From Natronolimnobius sp. AArcel1 (GTDB lineage Archaea; Halobacteriota; Halobacteria; Halobacteriales; Natrialbaceae), in assembly GCF_011043775.1 (NCBI RefSeq), contig NZ_JAAKXY010000001.1:473617-537616 (forward strand): a stretch of DNA of 64,000 nt, given 5' to 3'. Shown piece after piece: positions 61,018 through 64,000 of the stretch. Below the pieces are notes generated by a model. That model saw nothing but the letters and a program-made list of their open reading frames with translations, was not told the origin of the DNA and ran no database searches. The translations under genes were made by a program, and so were the position numbers. Each line of letters opens with the position of its first letter. The first letter of the stretch is position 1.

Positions 61018-61899
61018 ATGGCCGAGTCGGACTCGAGATCGAGTCTCTTTGCCCTCGCTCGAGACGTCGCCGCTGTCGCCCGCGAGCGCCAGATCAGCGT
61101 CAAATCCGCTGGTCTGGCCTATCACGGGTTCAACACGCTCGTCCCGCTCGTCATCCTGTTGCTCGTCGGCGTCACGCTCGTCGACGCACTCGAGCCCCTG
61201 CTCACCGCGCTCGAGGAAGCAACCGGACTCGAGGGGATGGTCTCGGAGGAGGGCCTCGAGGCGGCGACTGCGGAGGGGAACACTGCTCGGACGTACGCGG
61301 CGATTCTGGCGCTCGTGATCTTGCTCTGGAGCGCCATCCGGTTGTTTCAGGCAGTCAACAGCGCCTTTACCGATGTCTATGGCTCACGCAAGACGGAGTC
61401 GTACATGACGACGGCGGCGACAGTGACGCTCGTCACGGGATTCAACGTTGTACTGATGATGCTCACGCTGGTCGCCAGTGTGGCACTGGTCAGTATCGTC
61501 GGCATCAGCGTCTCAATTCGCGGCGGTGGGCTCGCCGCGACAGCGGCCGGCTCTGTCGTCTTGACCGGCCTGCTGATGGTCGTCTTCCTTCCGATGTACT
61601 ACCTCTTTCCGCAGGTTGAGGTCTCAGTCCGGGAGGTGTTCCCAGGAACGATCTTCGCGGCGCTGTCATGGGCAGTCCTCGCCGCGAGCTTTCGCTTCTA
61701 CGTTGCAACCTCCGATAGCGTCGCCCTGTTCGGGATCGCCGGCGCAATCTTGCTCATCCTGACGTGGGTCTACTTCGGAAGCCTCTGTCTGTTACTCGGG
61801 GCCGTCCTCAACGCTGTCCTCGCAGATCGCGTCTCGCCCGACGACGGCTGGGTCCCCCTCTGGGGCGTCTGGTCGAAGTACGCCGGCCTGTTCACGTGA
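61018..61899 (+). CDS. YihY/virulence factor BrkB family membrane protein
   Basis: A 293-residue polytopic membrane protein with about six helices. Family blocks AYHGFNTLVPLVILLLVG (about 38-55), LWSAIRLFQAVNSAFTDVY (about 101-119) and PLSxxP-like segments are seen. The C-terminal ILTWVYFGSLCLLLGAVLNA is typical. The function of YihY/BrkB proteins is not known. The ATG at 61018 begins the conserved part. Confidence 0.8.
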   Translation: MAESDSRSSLFALARDVAAVARERQISVKSAGLAYHGFNTLVPLVILLLVGVTLVDALEPLLTALEEATGLEGMVSEEGLEAATAEGNTARTYAAILALVILLWSAIRLFQAVNSAFTDVYGSRKTESYMTTAATVTLVTGFNVVLMMLTLVASVALVSIVGISVSIRGGGLAATAAGSVVLTGLLMVVFLPMYYLFPQVEVSVREVFPGTIFAALSWAVLAASFRFYVATSDSVALFGIAGAILLILTWVYFGSLCLLLGAVLNAVLADRVSPDDGWVPLWGVWSKYAGLFT

Positions 61900-61941
61900 G
61901 CGACCGGAATCACTATTATTCAGAAGAACAACAGGTTTCCT

Positions 61942-62424
61942 ATGTCGAGTCCACTGCGGTCGGCGTGTGCAGATGCGCTGTCGCAGGCAAAAATCGCCAT
62001 CGCCATCGGTCTTCCGGCAGCGATGGCCGTCTTTCTCGTCCTCATTGTGGCCCTCGAGATCGCAGGACAAACAACGCTCCTCTCGTCGACACTCGGCCTC
62101 GTCGGACTGGCCGCGTGTGCGCTCGTGATCGGACTGCAGGTCGCTGTCGAAGTCAGTGCCATTTCCGAACGCGGTACCGACGCACTGCGTCGCGGTTCGC
62201 CGCCCGCAACGACCGCACGATACGTCGCCGTGTCGCTGGTGGCTGGCGCAACCGCCCTGTTTTTGCTCGCAGTCACCGGCATTGGGCTCTCGGCTGCGCT
62301 TGGGGCCGTTCGTGGGGACTCCCTCGAGCCCGGCCTGTTGATCGGCCTCGCTGGGGCGTACGTGCTCTATCGCAGTGTAGAGGCGTTTGCTGCGGGTATC
62401 CGGGATGAACAGCCCCGCTCGTAG
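61942..62424 (+). CDS. Four-helix membrane protein
   Basis: A 160-residue protein with four predicted helices (about 15-38, 46-66, 91-114, 125-145) and a short hydrophilic loop rich in Arg. No family motif is recognised. It follows the YihY gene in the same direction by 42 bp, possibly as an operon. Confidence 0.5.
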   Translation: MSSPLRSACADALSQAKIAIAIGLPAAMAVFLVLIVALEIAGQTTLLSSTLGLVGLAACALVIGLQVAVEVSAISERGTDALRRGSPPATTARYVAVSLVAGATALFLLAVTGIGLSAALGAVRGDSLEPGLLIGLAGAYVLYRSVEAFAAGIRDEQPRS

Positions 62425-62478
62425 GGACTCCCATCGCGACCGATGGATTCTATCCACCGGCCGTCGTAGAGCCATCGA

Positions 62479-64000
62479 ATGGGTTTTGCATACGCCGACG
62501 ACGAGCCACGAGTCATCGTCGTCGAACCGGCCGCGGACGTCGAACCAATCACGGTCGAGCGAGAGTTCGCAGCCAGCGTGTCGACAGTCCCAACGGCCAC
62601 AGACGCCCTCGAAGCGATCTCGAGCGGCGATCTCGACTGTCTCGTTACGCCACAGCGTCTCACCGACGGCTCCGGCCTCGCATTGCTCGAGCGCGTTCGC
62701 GAACGCAGTGAGGTGCCAGTCGTCCTCGCCCCGTGGAACGGGGACGAGTCACTGGCGAGCGATGCGGTCGCAGCGGGAGTGACAGAATACGTTCCACGAG
62801 ACGATGACGCCGCAGCCGACGCCCTCGCGGGGGCACTCGAGCGCGCCCTCGAGACTGGCCACGAACGCGCCGAAACGAAGGCTCGAGCCCGCCAGTTCGA
62901 TGCGATTTTCGACGACCCTGAGACGGCAGCGTGGGTGCTCGCCCCCGATGGTCACATTCGACGGGCGAACGAGGCTGCACGCGAGGTGATGGACAGCGCA
63001 GATGGAAACGAGCGGACGTTTCCGGAGTTGGCGTGGTTCGACGCCGTCGACGGGGGCGAGACCACGGTATCGCAGGTACTCGAGCGCGCACTCGAGGAGA
63101 GAAGCGTCGTCCGCCAGGAGCTTCGGCGAACGATGCACGACGCGGGGCCACAGACGCTCGAACTTTCCATGCGGCCGGTGATCGACGGTGAGACGGTTAC
63201 CGCCGTCCTCGTACGGATGAGCGACGTCACCGAACGTGCGCGTCTCGAGGCCGAACTCCGAGAGTCCGAGGAACTCCATCGGGTGACGCTGAACAACATG
63301 ACCGATACGATTCTCATTACGGACGAGACGGGTGCGTTCACCTATGTCTGCCCGAACGTCCACTTTATCTTCGGCTACTCGGACGACGAAATCCACGAAA
63401 TGGGAACCATTGATACCTTGCTCGAGCCTGATCTGTTCGACCGGGAGGAACTCGCCGCCGAGGGCGTCCTGACAAATATCGAGTGTACGGCGACGGATCA
63501 GGCCGGCCGCGAACACACGCTGTTGGTCACCGTCCGCGAAGTGTCGATTCAGGACGGGACGTTACTGTATAGCTGTCGTGACATCACGAAACGCAAGCGC
63601 CGCGAGGAGGCGCTAACGGCATTGCACCGGACCTCACAGGACTTGCTGTACGCCGAAACAGACCACGAAATCGCAACCGCTATCGTCGAGGCGTCGGCGG
63701 ACGTCCTCGACCTGGACGCCAGCGCCGCGTTTCTGTTCGATACCGACGAAAACGTGTTGCGTCCGGTCGCCCACTCCCGCGAGATGACCGCTCTACACGG
63801 GCCGCTCGCGCCACGGAGAGCCACTCGAGACAGCATTACGGGCGACGTGTTCGTCGAGGGGGAGAGTCATTTCTACCGTGACGTGCAGGAGTCACCGCTG
63901 TTTTCGAATCCGACGACAGATATCAAAAGCGTAGGCATCGTTCCACTCGGCGACCACGGCGTGTTCCTTGTTGGTACTGACGAACCGGATGCCTTCGATG
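62479..64000 (+). CDS. Partial PAS/GAF signalling protein with degenerate receiver
   Basis: The right edge cuts this gene after about 507 residues. The order is a receiver-like domain (about 9-130), a first PAS (about 145-250), a second PAS (about 268-380) and a GAF domain start (about 385-507). The receiver lacks the phosphoacceptor Asp (CLVTPQRLT in its place) and the usual Lys. Whether a kinase or HTH domain follows is not seen. It begins at ATG 62479 after a 54-bp gap. Confidence 0.75.
   Translation, partial: MGFAYADDEPRVIVVEPAADVEPITVEREFAASVSTVPTATDALEAISSGDLDCLVTPQRLTDGSGLALLERVRERSEVPVVLAPWNGDESLASDAVAAGVTEYVPRDDDAAADALAGALERALETGHERAETKARARQFDAIFDDPETAAWVLAPDGHIRRANEAAREVMDSADGNERTFPELAWFDAVDGGETTVSQVLERALEERSVVRQELRRTMHDAGPQTLELSMRPVIDGETVTAVLVRMSDVTERARLEAELRESEELHRVTLNNMTDTILITDETGAFTYVCPNVHFIFGYSDDEIHEMGTIDTLLEPDLFDREELAAEGVLTNIECTATDQAGREHTLLVTVREVSIQDGTLLYSCRDITKRKRREEALTALHRTSQDLLYAETDHEIATAIVEASADVLDLDASAAFLFDTDENVLRPVAHSREMTALHGPLAPRRATRDSITGDVFVEGESHFYRDVQESPLFSNPTTDIKSVGIVPLGDHGVFLVGTDEPDAFD

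Overview
The window is chromosomal DNA of a haloarchaeon (class Halobacteria). The evidence is an acidic proteome, high GC, archaeal translation factors (aIF1A, aIF2-beta, L15e), FtsZ2 with its CdrS/CdrL regulators, Bat-type regulators, and a bacterioruberin carotenoid gene set. The word CTCGAG (usually a Leu-Glu codon pair) is very frequent and suits a Natrialbales-type genome, but the genus is a guess. No rRNA, transposase, integrase or CRISPR array was seen; one tRNA gene (Tyr) is present.

Layout. 0-30 kb is mostly core genome: the pyrE end, a YqeC-like gene, thrS, a HEPN-motif gene with a small partner, a methyltransferase-like membrane protein, a Bat-type HTH regulator, GfcR, a phosphatase, a stress protein, rpl15e, a GH42 beta-galactosidase, tatA, Rio2, sugar/epimerase enzymes, a lipoate ligase, an M48 protease and endonuclease IV. 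A dense hairpin array follows (17.25-17.61 kb), then an ABC exporter, a sensor kinase, NcsA, and the cdrL-cdrS-ftsZ2 cell-division locus.

30.3-37 kb is an accessory region starting at tRNA-Tyr, whose 3' end is duplicated 123 bp downstream. It holds small regulators, zinc-ribbon proteins, a candidate structured RNA, an AT-rich two-gene membrane module (33.4-34.35 kb) and an orphan Orc1/Cdc6-like ATPase followed by iteron-like repeats. No integrase is present, so it looks like a decayed or partial mobile element.

37-64 kb returns to core genome. It contains an F420-type oxidoreductase, an aIF2-beta-TRAM protein and a creatinase-like M24 protein. A tightly overlapping seven-gene operon (41.3-47.3 kb) completes and salvages cobalamin (HAD phosphatase, CbiB, CobS, CobY, CobT, CobD, CbiZ). 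An FAH-family enzyme and aIF1A follow, then the C50 carotenoid genes crtD-lyeJ-cruF with convergent crtB and an adjacent bat regulator. The rest is a TIGR00300 enzyme, MsrB, small conserved proteins and, at the right edge, an unfinished PAS/GAF signalling protein with a degenerate receiver.

The least explained items are the HEPN pair, the TATA-driven three-way-junction RNA candidate at 32.86-32.98 kb, the Cdc6/iteron module, the hairpin array, and the repeated GTAAGAC sites between cdrL and cdrS-ftsZ2.
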